Shown here piece by piece: positions 1-7,386 of a DNA stretch of 64,000 nucleotides (its first letter is position 1; each line of letters begins with the position of its first letter). The stretch spans positions 1,736,001 to 1,800,000 of the forward strand of contig CAVZHT010000002.1 of the NCBI GenBank assembly GCA_963775175.1, read 5' to 3'. The notes below the pieces were generated by a model. That model had not been told where the DNA came from, did not search any database, and worked only from the letters and a program-made list of their open reading frames with translations. The stretch is from Jatrophihabitans sp963775175. GTDB lineage: Bacteria; Actinomycetota; Actinomycetes; Mycobacteriales; Jatrophihabitantaceae. The position numbers and the translations under genes were made by a program.

Positions 1-207
1 GACGCTGACCTGGCAGACCTGGCGCAGGCCGCTCGTCAGCAAGGTCGTGAGGCGGCGGACGAAGGTGCCGTAGGCGATCTGCAGCGTCCGGACATGCTCG
101 CGCGAGAGCTGCGTCGGACGGCGGAAGTCGTAGGGCACGATGCCGTCGCGGGTGCCGGGCAGCGTGCGGGCAGGGTCGGCTGCGGCGCTGAGCTGGCTGT
201 TGGGCAC
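1..207 (-). CDS. fliM: Flagellar motor switch protein FliM, N-terminal part (cut by window edge)
   Basis: The first 69 codons of FliM, the C-ring protein that receives the chemotaxis signal and sets rotation direction. The stretch YDFRRPTQLSREHVRTLQ and the following helix (IAYGTFVRRLTTLLTSGLR) are typical of the start of the FliM middle domain. The rest lies beyond the left edge. The GTG start sits where a FliA-type promoter would start transcription, so the mRNA may be leaderless. Residues before YDFRRP show no canonical EIDALL-like CheY-binding peptide. It follows fliL on the same strand after a 107-bp gap. The start is less certain than the family. Confidence 0.85.
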   Translation of the reverse strand, partial: MPNSQLSAAADPARTLPGTRDGIVPYDFRRPTQLSREHVRTLQIAYGTFVRRLTTLLTSGLRQVCQVSV

Positions 208-213
208 GAACCC

Positions 214-241
214 CCATCGGCACGCCCGGGCCGATACTTGA
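214..241 (-). promoter_or_regulatory. FliA-type promoter for fliM
   Basis: On the minus strand TCAA (238-241) is followed by 16 nt and then GCCGATGG (214-221). This matches the flagellar sigma consensus (TAAA-N15-GCCGATAA) and the four other promoters in this locus. The expected transcription start falls at about 207, on the GTG of fliM. Confidence 0.65.
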
Positions 242-314
242 GCGTGCGGGGGCAAATCGGTCGGCAACCCCGCGAAAGGGGTCGGCGGCCGTCACATGGT
301 CGGTCGGTGACGCG

Positions 315-839
315 TCACTGCGTCACGAACTGGGTCAGGAAGACGTCGAACACCTCCCCGGGGTAGGCGAGCTTCAACTTCGCCAGCAGGTCGGCGGTCA
401 GCTTCTGCCGGGCCCGGTTCGAGGACAGCGACGCAACCGTCCGGTCACTGAACTCGTCGATCGTCGCCTCGGCCGCCTTGCTCGTGGTGAAGTCGGTCGC
501 GGTCGCCTTGCCCTTCACCAGCTGGACCGAGATCGCGATCTTCAGGTAGTGCCCGCCGGCCAGGTTCAGGGTCGTCGCGTCGAGGGCGACGACATCGCCG
601 CCCGTCGGCGGCCCGACCGGGTGCGGGGCGAGGAATTTGTAGGCGCCGCCGCCCACGGCGAGCACGATCGCGACGACGACGAGGAACTTCTTCGACTTCA
701 GCCTGGCCTTGAGGCCGCCGCCGGCCTTGGCTGCGGCGCCCTCGTCGGTGTTCGTCACCGTCCCGCCGGAGTCGCGGGTACCTGCGTTCTTGCCCCCGGC
801 GGCGCCGAAGCGGGCCTGGGCGGCGGTCGTGGTGGTCAT
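315..839 (-). CDS. fliL: Flagellar basal body-associated protein FliL
   Basis: A 174-residue protein with a cytoplasmic N-terminus of about 50 residues, rich in Gly, Ala, Thr and Lys, one membrane segment (about residues 50-69, KKFLVVVAIVLAVGGGAYKF) and an extracytoplasmic FliL domain ending in VFLTQFVTQ, the usual FliL terminus. FliL rings surround the stator units and stabilise the active motor. It lies between motB and fliM, the standard position in Gram-positive flagellar operons. Family assignment rests on topology, the C-terminal motif and synteny. Confidence 0.9.
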   Translation of the reverse strand: MTTTTAAQARFGAAGGKNAGTRDSGGTVTNTDEGAAAKAGGGLKARLKSKKFLVVVAIVLAVGGGAYKFLAPHPVGPPTGGDVVALDATTLNLAGGHYLKIAISVQLVKGKATATDFTTSKAAEATIDEFSDRTVASLSSNRARQKLTADLLAKLKLAYPGEVFDVFLTQFVTQ

Positions 840-872
840 GGCGGGTCTCTTTCGTCGATCCGGGATCTGGGG

Positions 873-1810
873 TCAGCCGTCGGCCGCGGCGGCGGCGAGT
901 TGGGCGGCGGCGGAGTCGGGCAGGGTGGAGCGGACGACCACCTCGACCCGCCGGTTGAGGGTGACGGCGCGCGGGTCGCTCGCCGGGTAGAGCGGGCGCT
1001 GGTCGGACCAGCCGACCGCGGACAGGCGGTCCTCGGAGACGCCGTCCGCGCTGAGGAACCGCACGACGGCCGACGCGCGGGCCGAGGAGAGCTCCCAGCC
1101 GCTCGGGTAGGGGTAGGTGCTCACCTTGACCTGGTTGGTGTAGCCGTCCACCTCGATGCGGTTGGCGATGTTGCGCAGCGGCGGCGTGATGGCGGCGATG
1201 ATCCGCTGCCCCCCGGGAGCAGGTCGGCGCTGTTGCCGGGGAAGACGAGCGAGTTGGTGACGATCGTGACGATCAGGCCGCGGCGGTCGACGGTGAAGCG
1301 CACCGCACCGGTGAGGCCCTGCCGCGTGAGGGCTGCGGTGATCGAGCGGCGGATCGCGGCGAAGTTGTGGACCTCCCTCTCCACCTCGGCCGGGTACCGG
1401 GGCCGGACGGCCGCCGCCGGCTGGTTCGGGGCGGCGGTGGAGGACGCGTCGGCCTTGGCGCCGAGCACGGGTGCGCCGGGCATCACCAGCTGCTGCCCCT
1501 GGGCCTGGGCGTCGTTCTCGTTGAGGCCGTTGCCGCCGTCGAGGACGCTCTTCTGGCCGTCGCCGAACGCGCTCGACAGCGAGGAGCGCAGCGAGATGAA
1601 CTTGCTGGTGTTCACCACCGAGATCGAGAACAGCACGATGAACAGCACGAGCAGCAGGGTGAGCACGTCGGCGTAGGTGACGAGCCAGCGTTCGGCGCCG
1701 CCCTCCTCGTGACCGCCACCGGCCGACCGCTGCCGGCGGCCCCGGCGGGCCGAGGACGGCGAGTCGCCGGCTCGGCCGCGGGAGCTGCCACGGGTCGGGC
1801 GCGTGGTCAT
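873..1810 (-). CDS. motB: Flagellar stator protein MotB (OmpA family), with one apparent frameshift
   Basis: MotB forms the proton-conducting stator with MotA and anchors it to peptidoglycan. A basic cytoplasmic N-terminus precedes one membrane helix (YADVLTLLLVLFIVLF) containing the Asp expected to carry protons. The C-terminal OmpA-like domain includes EVDGYTNQVKV and NRRVEVVV. The two halves lie in different frames: reading breaks at a run of six C (1209-1214, plus strand), where one missing base restores an intact protein of 312 residues. The span is one base short of a multiple of three. The ATG overlaps the motA stop (ATGA). A sequence error is more likely than a true pseudogene. Confidence 0.88.
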
Positions 1811-2586
1811 CAGGCGACCTCGCGCTCGTCGGCCTCCGGCGCGCGCGCCGGCAGCATGCTCTGCAGCTTCTGCGCGATGAGCCGGGGGTTGGAGCCGGCC
1901 TGGATGGCCATGACGCCCTCGAGCGCGAGCTCCATCTCCTCGCACTCGCTCTCGGCAATACGCCGGAGCCGGTTGGCCAGCGGGAACCAGAAGATGTTGG
2001 CCGCCAGGACGCCCCACAGGGTGGCGACGAAGGCGGAGGCGATCTTGCCGCCGAGGCTCGACGGGTCCGCCAGGTCGCCGAGCACGTGGACGAGCCCGAG
2101 GACGGTGCCGATGATGCCGATCGTCGGCGAGTAGCCGCCCATGTCGTGGAAGAACTTGGCCGCAGCGTTGTCCGCGGCCCGCTTGGCGTCGATCTCGGCG
2201 CCGAGGATCTCGGCGACCTCGTCGGAGTCGGTGCCGTCGACGGCCATCTCCATCGCCCGGCGCAGGAACGGGTCCTCGAGCGCGGCGACATCGCCCTCCA
2301 GGGCCAGCAGGCCCTCGCGGCGGGCCCGGGTGGCGAGCGCGATGATCGTGTCGACGCTGCCGCCCGGCGGGGTGGCCTTCTTGGTCACCGCCCGGATGAG
2401 CTGCTTGGGGACGGCCTTGACGTCGTGGATCAGCGCGCCGGCCATGGCCGCGCCGAACGTCCCGCCGAACACCAGGAGCATCGGCGCCGGCAGGATCACC
2501 GCGCCGATGTTGCCGCCCTCCATGAACACCGACCCGAAGATCGCGATGAGGGCGAGCCCGGCGCCGATGGCGGTGGACGGATCCAT
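1810..2586 (-). CDS. motA: Flagellar stator protein MotA
   Basis: A 258-residue membrane protein with the MotA/TolQ/ExbB layout: two N-terminal helices (AGLALIAIFGSVFMEGG and a second around ILPAPMLLVFGG), a long cytoplasmic loop (about residues 58-150) and two C-terminal helices around YSPTIGIIGTVLGLVHVL and SAFVATLWGVLAANIFW. The PTIGIIGTVLGLV segment holds the conserved Pro and Gly of the channel. It pairs with MotB, encoded directly downstream with a 1-nt ATGA overlap, and follows flbD with a similar overlap, indicating translational coupling. Confidence 0.95.
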   Translation of the reverse strand: MDPSTAIGAGLALIAIFGSVFMEGGNIGAVILPAPMLLVFGGTFGAAMAGALIHDVKAVPKQLIRAVTKKATPPGGSVDTIIALATRARREGLLALEGDVAALEDPFLRRAMEMAVDGTDSDEVAEILGAEIDAKRAADNAAAKFFHDMGGYSPTIGIIGTVLGLVHVLGDLADPSSLGGKIASAFVATLWGVLAANIFWFPLANRLRRIAESECEEMELALEGVMAIQAGSNPRLIAQKLQSMLPARAPEADEREVA

Positions 2587-2858
2587 CAGTGCTCACCCCG
2601 GTGCAGGGGCACGACGCTGGCGACCGGCGGGGGACCGGGCCGGCCGTTGCGGCTCTGGTCGCTGAGCAGCTGGGCCTGGGCGATGACGGTCGCCCGGTAG
2701 TCGCGGATGAGCGCCGAGAGTTCCTCGAGCGACTCGCGGATGACGAAGTGACTGCCGTTGACGAGCGTCACGACGGTGTCGGGCGTGGCCTCCGCGCGCT
2801 CGATGAGATCCGGGTTGAGCGCGAAGACCGGGCCTCCGAGCCGGGTCAGATGCAACAC
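2586..2858 (-). CDS. flbD: FlbD family flagellar protein
   Basis: A short FlbD-family protein (about 90 residues) found in many flagellar operons before motA. The start VLHLTRLGGPVFALNPDLIE matches the family N-terminus. The GTG at 2856-2858 is chosen over longer alternatives because an AAGGA ribosome site lies 8 nt upstream. The core continues through VTLVNGSHFVIRESLEEL; the Pro-rich tail is not conserved. Its biochemical role is not established. A FliA-type promoter lies about 55 bp upstream, so flbD probably opens a sub-operon with motA-motB-fliL. Confidence 0.88.
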   Translation of the reverse strand: MLHLTRLGGPVFALNPDLIERAEATPDTVVTLVNGSHFVIRESLEELSALIRDYRATVIAQAQLLSDQSRNGRPGPPPVASVVPLHRGEH

Positions 2859-2912
2859 GATGTCCGTCCTTGGGTAGTGCGGAGCAGGCCGTCCTTGGCC
2901 TCTCACGTTCGA

Positions 2913-2939
2913 CTATCGACCGCTCGGCGGCGATCTTGA
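2913..2939 (-). promoter_or_regulatory. FliA-type promoter for flbD-motAB
   Basis: On the minus strand TCAA (2936-2939), a 15-nt spacer and GTCGATAG (2913-2920), one base off the GCCGATRG seen in the four sister promoters. The predicted leader is about 48 nt and holds the AAGGA ribosome site of flbD. Confidence 0.5.
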
Positions 2940-3006
2940 GCACTCTGCGTAGTGGTCACGTATCGGACGTAACCGTCGATCTCGCTGCGGCGGCCTGTCC
3001 CGTCGT

Positions 3007-3072
3007 TGAGTGGTCAGTTTGGAACTGAGTGGTCAGTTGCAACTGACCACTCAGTTCGTAACTGACCACTCA
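3007..3072. repeat. Nested palindromic intergenic element, copy 1
   Basis: GAGTGG cores at 3008 and 3027 and inverted CCACTC cores at 3047 and 3066. The outer arms (3007-3019 with 3060-3072) pair over 13 bp. The inner arms (3023-3039 with 3040-3056) form a perfect 17-bp palindrome with no loop. Copy 2 lies 130 bp away in the same gap between flgE and flbD. Confidence 0.9.
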
Positions 3073-3134
3073 GGCCGGGAAGCGGCGTCGAGCAGGAACA
3101 CGTTCGCGGCCGGCCACGACCGAAGGCCCGCCTC

Positions 3135-3204
3135 GTTGAGTGGGCGGTCGCGCGTTGAGTGGGCCGCTACAACTGCCCACTCACGCGCTCACTGCCCACT
3201 CAAC
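3135..3204. repeat. Nested palindromic intergenic element, copy 2
   Basis: Cores GAGTGG at 3138 and 3157 and CCACTC at 3177 and 3196, the same 19/20/19 spacing as copy 1. After the cores GCGG or GCCG replaces TCAG, and the pairing bases on the other side change with it. The outer stem 3135-3145/3194-3204 pairs perfectly over 11 bp. The element ends 23 bp before the flgE stop. Confidence 0.88.
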
Positions 3205-3226
3205 CCGGGACGCCGGCACGACCGCG

Positions 3227-4030
3227 CTAGTTCTTCAGGTTGACCAGCGTCTGCAGCACCTCGTCGGAGGTGGTGATGACCTTCGAGTTCGCCTGGAAGC
3301 CGCGCTCGGAGATGATCAGGTTGGTCAGCTCGGCCGAGAGGTCGACGTTGGACATCTCGACGTAGCCCGAGGTGATGCTGCCGCGCGAGCCCGTGTTCGG
3401 CGCGCCGATCTGGGCCGTGCCCGAGTTCGGCGAGGCGGCGAAGGCCGTGTTGCCGACCTTCTGCAGGCCGTTCGGGTTGGCGAACGTCGCGACGCCGATC
3501 TGGCCGAGCGTGGTGGTCACGCCCGCGGCGTCGACTGCGTTGATGTTGCCGTTCGGGTCGATGCTCCACGACACGTAGGTGCCGTTGGTGAGACCGACCA
3601 GGTTGAGCGGCGTGCCGGTGGTGTCCTCGGCGATCGCGCCGTCCGGGGTGACCAGGTTGCCGGCGCTGTCGAGCGTGAAGTTGCCGGCTCGGGTGTAGAG
3701 CTGCTGGCCGTTCTTGTCGACGACGAAGAACCCGTCGCCGTTGATCAGCATGTTGCTGGTGACGCCGGTGGCCTGGTTCGAGCCCTGCGTGAAGTTGAGG
3801 GCGGTACCGGCGACCTGGACGCCGAGGCCGTACTGGACGGCGTTGGTGCCGCCGGTGGTCGCGGTCGGTCCACCTGCGCCCTGGACGGTCTGGCTCAGCG
3901 TGTCCTCGAACTCCGTGGTGCTCGACTTGAAGCCGGTGGTGTTGACGTTGGCGATGTTGTTGGCGGTGACGTCCAGCATGCGCTGGTGGGCGCCGAGGCC
4001 GGAGATGCCGGTGAACAGGGACTGCAGCAT
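3227..4030 (-). CDS. flgE: Flagellar hook protein FlgE (FlgG-length hook/rod family)
   Basis: A 267-residue hook-basal body protein. It has the N-terminal rod motif LDVTANNIANVNTTGFKSS, the central GDGFFVVDKNGQQLYTRAGNF segment of the FlgE/F/G domain, and the C-terminal coiled motif SAELTNLIISERGFQANSK. Length and position after fliK-flgD match the short hook protein of Bacillus, so it is called FlgE rather than the distal rod FlgG; sequence alone does not fully separate them. A GAGGAG ribosome site precedes the ATG. Two palindromic elements follow its 3' end. Confidence 0.85.
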   Translation of the reverse strand: MLQSLFTGISGLGAHQRMLDVTANNIANVNTTGFKSSTTEFEDTLSQTVQGAGGPTATTGGTNAVQYGLGVQVAGTALNFTQGSNQATGVTSNMLINGDGFFVVDKNGQQLYTRAGNFTLDSAGNLVTPDGAIAEDTTGTPLNLVGLTNGTYVSWSIDPNGNINAVDAAGVTTTLGQIGVATFANPNGLQKVGNTAFAASPNSGTAQIGAPNTGSRGSITSGYVEMSNVDLSAELTNLIISERGFQANSKVITTSDEVLQTLVNLKN

Positions 4031-4066
4031 GTGGGGGCTCCTCGATCTGATGAGGTGGTGGGTCGG

Positions 4067-4516
4067 TCAGGGTGTGGTGCTCGGGGTGGCAGCGCTCACC
4101 CCCAGGACGGAGGTGAGCGGGACGTCCACCCCACCGACCGACACCGTGGCGCCGGTGGCGAGCAGCGACGCGCTGGTGACGACACCGGACTGCTGGACGC
4201 CGGTGCTGTCGGAGTAGGTGACGGACTTGCCGATCAGGTCGGTGGCCGCCTGCGCCTGCTGGGCGTTGGCGAGTGACGTCAGGGTGCTCGCCATCGCGTT
4301 CATGGTCTGGACCTGGCTCAGCGTCGCGGTCTGCTGCATGAAGCTCGAGGTGTCGACCGGGTTGCTGGGGTCCTGGTACTGCAGCTGGGCGACCAGCAAC
4401 TGCAGGAACGCCTGCGGGTCGAGCGCCATCCGGTTGGCGCTCGTGGACGAGGCGGCCGGCGGGGTGGTGCCGGTGGTGCCGGTGGCGGCATTGACGGAGG
4501 CGATCGGGGTGGTCAT
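4067..4516 (-). CDS. flgD: Flagellar hook assembly scaffold FlgD
   Basis: A 149-residue FlgD, the hook cap that guides hook subunit assembly and is lost once the hook is complete. The conserved N-terminal block DPQAFLQLLVAQLQYQDPSN (about residues 33-52) and the following VDTSSFMQQTATLSQVQTMN are diagnostic. The protein is short: the Ig/tudor-like C-terminal part is reduced to about 60 residues (SVTYSDSTGVQQSGVV). It sits between fliK and flgE and has a GAGGAG ribosome site close to the ATG. Confidence 0.92.
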   Translation of the reverse strand: MTTPIASVNAATGTTGTTPPAASSTSANRMALDPQAFLQLLVAQLQYQDPSNPVDTSSFMQQTATLSQVQTMNAMASTLTSLANAQQAQAATDLIGKSVTYSDSTGVQQSGVVTSASLLATGATVSVGGVDVPLTSVLGVSAATPSTTP

Positions 4517-4535
4517 GAGGCTCCTCGGGTGGGGG

Positions 4536-5936
4536 TCACAGCCAGCGGTCCAGGCCGCGGTCGGTCATGCTGCGGACGGTGGGCAGCGGCCGGAGCGGCC
4601 GGGTATCGGCGCGGTCGTCCGGGCCGGACGGCCCGCCGCCCGGGCCGGGCTCCTGGCGCGGCGCCGGCTGCGGGTCCGGCTGCGGGCCGGAGTCGCGCAG
4701 CGACATGTCGACCGAGCCGAACCCGGCAGCGGCGAGATCCTGCCGCAGCGTCGGCAGTGCGGCCGTGACGGCGTGGTGGGCGGCCGGGTCGGCGCACGCC
4801 ACGGTGACGGTCAGCATCCCGTCCCGGACGGTCGCGGTGACCCCGACGCTGCCGAGCTCGGCCGGGTGCAGCGAGACGCTGAGTTCGGAGGTCCCGTCGC
4901 CGCGGTGGCGCAGCCGGGCCAGCGCTGCGCCGAGCGCGGGCTGGGCGGCCGGGATCACGACCGGCGCCGCCGGTGCGGCCGCAGTGGGGGCGGCCGTACC
5001 GGCGGTGGACTGGGGGGCGGGGACCGGCGCGGCGGTGCCGACCGGTGCTGTGGTGCTGGACGTCCCGGCGGCAACCGCCGGCTGGGACCCGTCGGCCACG
5101 CTCGCCCGCGCCGGGTGGCCGGACGAGGGGCCGACACCGAACGGCGTCTCGGCGACCGCGCTTGCTTCGGCGCCGCGGCCGTCCGGCGCGTGCGCGGCCG
5201 CGCCGGCCGCCGGGGCGGTACCGGCCGCCGGGGCGGTACCGGCCGCCGGGATGGTGCCGGCCGCCGGGGCGGTACCGGCCGCCGACGGCGGGCCGGCCGG
5301 GGTGCCGGCGACGGCCCCGAGCGCGGCCGGGTCGGCTCCGGCCGCCGGGGTCGCCGGTCCGGCGGCCGCGACGGCGGCCGTGGTCCCGGCGGACGCGACG
5401 CCCGGCAGGGCCACGCCCGCGGCGGCGCCGGTCGCCCGCGCGGTGTCGGCCAGGGCGGCGCCGGCGGCCAGTGCGGTCGAGGCCGAGGTGGCGACCGCGG
5501 CGGCCAGGCCGAGGACGGCGGCATCGGCGGCCGCGGGGTCTGCCGGGGTCCGCCGGAGCCCGAGTCGGGGCAGGCGCCCCGGCCGGCCCGGCGCCGGTGA
5601 TCCGGCCGCGGAGCCGGCGTCGACGGCGGCGTCGTCGGTCGACCCGTCCACGCCGCCGCATCCGCCCCCATCTGCGGACGCGGCGGGCGCGGCGGGTTTG
5701 CCCGGCCGGCCCGGCACGAGGCCGGGGGCCGGGGGTACTGGCGCGCCGGTGGCCGGGGCGCCGGCCGAGGCCGGGTCGGGGGCGGCCGTCGACGCGTCGG
5801 CGCCGCCGAGTGCACCGTCGAGCACGCCGGCGAACGTGCCGGCCGACTGCGGGTCGGACCCGCCGCCGCCGGTGTCGGCACCGGCCGACGCCACCGTCGC
5901 GGGCAGCGCGGTCGCGACGCTCACGGCCGCGGTCAT
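4536..5936 (-). CDS. fliK: Flagellar hook-length control protein FliK
   Basis: A 466-residue protein whose first 340 residues are low-complexity Ala/Pro/Gly/Thr, as expected for the unfolded ruler part of FliK. The C-terminal part holds the Flg_hook domain, seen in LRHRGDGTSELSVSLHPAEL and GSVGVTATVRDGMLTVTV. FliK measures hook length and switches the exporter from hook to filament substrates. The ATG overlaps the stop of the upstream peptidoglycan hydrolase gene (ATGA at 5933-5936), and flgD follows 19 bp later. The ruler contains an 18-nt tandem repeat. Confidence 0.88.
   Translation of the reverse strand: MTAAVSVATALPATVASAGADTGGGGSDPQSAGTFAGVLDGALGGADASTAAPDPASAGAPATGAPVPPAPGLVPGRPGKPAAPAASADGGGCGGVDGSTDDAAVDAGSAAGSPAPGRPGRLPRLGLRRTPADPAAADAAVLGLAAAVATSASTALAAGAALADTARATGAAAGVALPGVASAGTTAAVAAAGPATPAAGADPAALGAVAGTPAGPPSAAGTAPAAGTIPAAGTAPAAGTAPAAGAAAHAPDGRGAEASAVAETPFGVGPSSGHPARASVADGSQPAVAAGTSSTTAPVGTAAPVPAPQSTAGTAAPTAAAPAAPVVIPAAQPALGAALARLRHRGDGTSELSVSLHPAELGSVGVTATVRDGMLTVTVACADPAAHHAVTAALPTLRQDLAAAGFGSVDMSLRDSGPQPDPQPAPRQEPGPGGGPSGPDDRADTRPLRPLPTVRSMTDRGLDRWL
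5203..5283 (-). repeat. 18-bp tandem repeat inside fliK
   Basis: Four units of 18 bp plus a degenerate fifth, beginning at 5203, 5221, 5239, 5257 and 5275. Each encodes a six-residue unit of the PAAGTA/PAAGTI type within the low-complexity ruler. Copy-number change would alter ruler length in steps of six residues. Confidence 0.8.
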
Positions 5937-6958
5937 CCGCCGGCCGCCATCATGCGCGTGATGCTGCGGACATAGTTCTGGGTCTCCTCGAACGGTGGGA
6001 TGCCGCCGTAGCGGGCGACGGCGCCCGGCCCGGCGTTGTACGCGGCGAGCGCGAGCGGCACCGACCCGTCGTAGCGGTGCAGGCTCGCCGAGAGGATGCG
6101 CGCGGCGGCGTGGATGGCCTGGGCCGGGTCGTCCGGGTTGACGCCCATCCCGGCGGCGGTGGCCGGCATCAGCTGCATCAGCCCGCGGGCGCCGGCCGGG
6201 CTCACCGCCTGCGAGTTGCCACCGGATTCCTGCTGGGCGACGGCGGCCAACAGGCCGGTCGGGAGATGGTATCGGGCCTCGTCGGCGGCGAACTGCGCGG
6301 CGTACGCGGCGACGGCCGGGTTGATACCGGCCGCGGTGAGCTGGGCCGCGCCGAGGCCGCCGCCGGCCGGGGGCGCGGCGGCGAGCGCCGATTCGCTCGG
6401 CACGACCCGCCGGATCGACGTCGGGGTCTGGTAGACGTCGGTGATGTGCACGGTCTTGCCGGGCTCGGGCGACTCGATCAGCTTGTTGTTCCCGAGGTAG
6501 ATCGCCACGTGGTAGGCCGGGTTGCCGAAGAACAGCAGGTCGCCGGGCTTGGCCTCGGCGAGCGAGCCGACGGCCGTCCCGGCGTGCTGCTGGTCGGCGG
6601 CGACCCGGGGCACGTGGATGCCGAGCTTGGCCAGGCTGGCCTGGACGAGGCCGGAGCAGTCGATGCCGCTGCGGGATTCGCCGCCCCACACGTAGGGCGT
6701 GCCGAGATAGGTCTCTGCCTCGCGCACGACGTCGGCACCGGTCACCCCGCCGCTCGCCGCGGCGTCCGTGGAGACGGCCGAGCTCGGCGACGCGCCGGCC
6801 AGCGCGGACGCGAACTGCCCGGCCGACGAGTTGGACGCCGTCGATGCGGACGCGGCCGAGCGGGCGGTGATCGCGGCGATCCGGGCCTGGATCGCCGCGA
6901 TCTGGCCGCTGATCTCGCTGAGCACCGAGGTCTGGACGTTGGTCACGGGCGCGGTCAC
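5933..6958 (-). CDS. Fused NlpC/P60 endopeptidase and lytic transglycosylase of the flagellar operon
   Basis: A 341-residue two-domain peptidoglycan hydrolase. Residues 75-165 form an NlpC/P60 domain (YLGTPYVWGG, catalytic Cys101 in IDCSGLV, His150 in PAYHVAIYLG). Residues 215-341 form a soluble lytic transglycosylase domain (Glu244 in QQESGG, GARGLMQLMPATA, AYNAGPGAV). The first 30 residues form an amphipathic helix and no signal peptide is seen, so it may be exported through the flagellar apparatus. It is encoded between fliJ and fliK with 4-nt overlaps on both sides. It probably opens the cell wall for the rod, a job done by FlgJ in Gram-negatives; this is inferred from domains and context. 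Confidence 0.88.
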   Translation of the reverse strand: MTAPVTNVQTSVLSEISGQIAAIQARIAAITARSAASASTASNSSAGQFASALAGASPSSAVSTDAAASGGVTGADVVREAETYLGTPYVWGGESRSGIDCSGLVQASLAKLGIHVPRVAADQQHAGTAVGSLAEAKPGDLLFFGNPAYHVAIYLGNNKLIESPEPGKTVHITDVYQTPTSIRRVVPSESALAAAPPAGGGLGAAQLTAAGINPAVAAYAAQFAADEARYHLPTGLLAAVAQQESGGNSQAVSPAGARGLMQLMPATAAGMGVNPDDPAQAIHAAARILSASLHRYDGSVPLALAAYNAGPGAVARYGGIPPFEETQNYVRSITRMMAAGG

Positions 6959-7386
6959 GGCCGGCTCCCGGCATCGCGGCTGATGCGGGCGGCGATCTCG
7001 TCGAGCTCGGCCTGTGCGGCCCGGCCGGCACGGGCCTCGGCCTCGGCGACCTGCCGGTCGTGCAGCTCCTCGACGCTGCGCCGCGCGCGGGCGGCGTCCC
7101 CGAGCTCACCGCGGCGCACCTGCGACTCGACCACCGAGTGCTCGGCGACGGCGACGGCCGCGGCGTGCGTGGCGGCGGCGGCCTGCAGGGCGACCGCGGC
7201 GGCGACGAAGGCGGGGGCGGCGAAGGTGGCGTCGGCCAGCTTCAGGCTCTCGAGGCGCTCGCGGTCGTAGTGCACCCGGGCCGCGGCGCGCTGGGCCCGC
7301 CGCTCGGCCGCGGCGAGCTGCTGGGCGGCGAAGTCCTCCTGCGCCTGCCGGGCCCGGAGCAGGCCGGCGAGCCAGTTCTTACTCAT
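6955..7386 (-). CDS. fliJ: Flagellar export chaperone-type protein FliJ
   Basis: A 143-residue, almost wholly helical, Ala/Arg/Glu-rich protein predicted to form the long antiparallel coiled coil of FliJ, the central stalk that links the FliI ATPase to the export gate. Sequence similarity in this family is weak, so the call rests on length, coiled-coil character and position directly downstream of fliI, with an 8-nt overlap with the fliI stop. The C-terminus overlaps the start of the peptidoglycan hydrolase. Confidence 0.82.
   Translation of the reverse strand: MSKNWLAGLLRARQAQEDFAAQQLAAAERRAQRAAARVHYDRERLESLKLADATFAAPAFVAAAVALQAAAATHAAAVAVAEHSVVESQVRRGELGDAARARRSVEELHDRQVAEAEARAGRAAQAELDEIAARISRDAGSRP

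Noticed and set aside
3007..3204. CRISPR-like repeats
   Set aside because: The two nearby palindromic elements are not spaced direct repeats with unique spacers, other copies lie tens of kb away, and no cas genes are present.
3227..4030. Distal rod protein FlgG
   Set aside because: Length fits FlgG, but the place after fliK-flgD and before flbD is that of the short hook protein FlgE. FlgG cannot be fully excluded.
4536..7109. 857-codon open frame running through fliK and upstream genes
   Set aside because: Only its 3' part from 5936 is fliK. The remainder is out of frame with the NlpC/P60-SLT gene and reads as Arg-rich shadow sequence.
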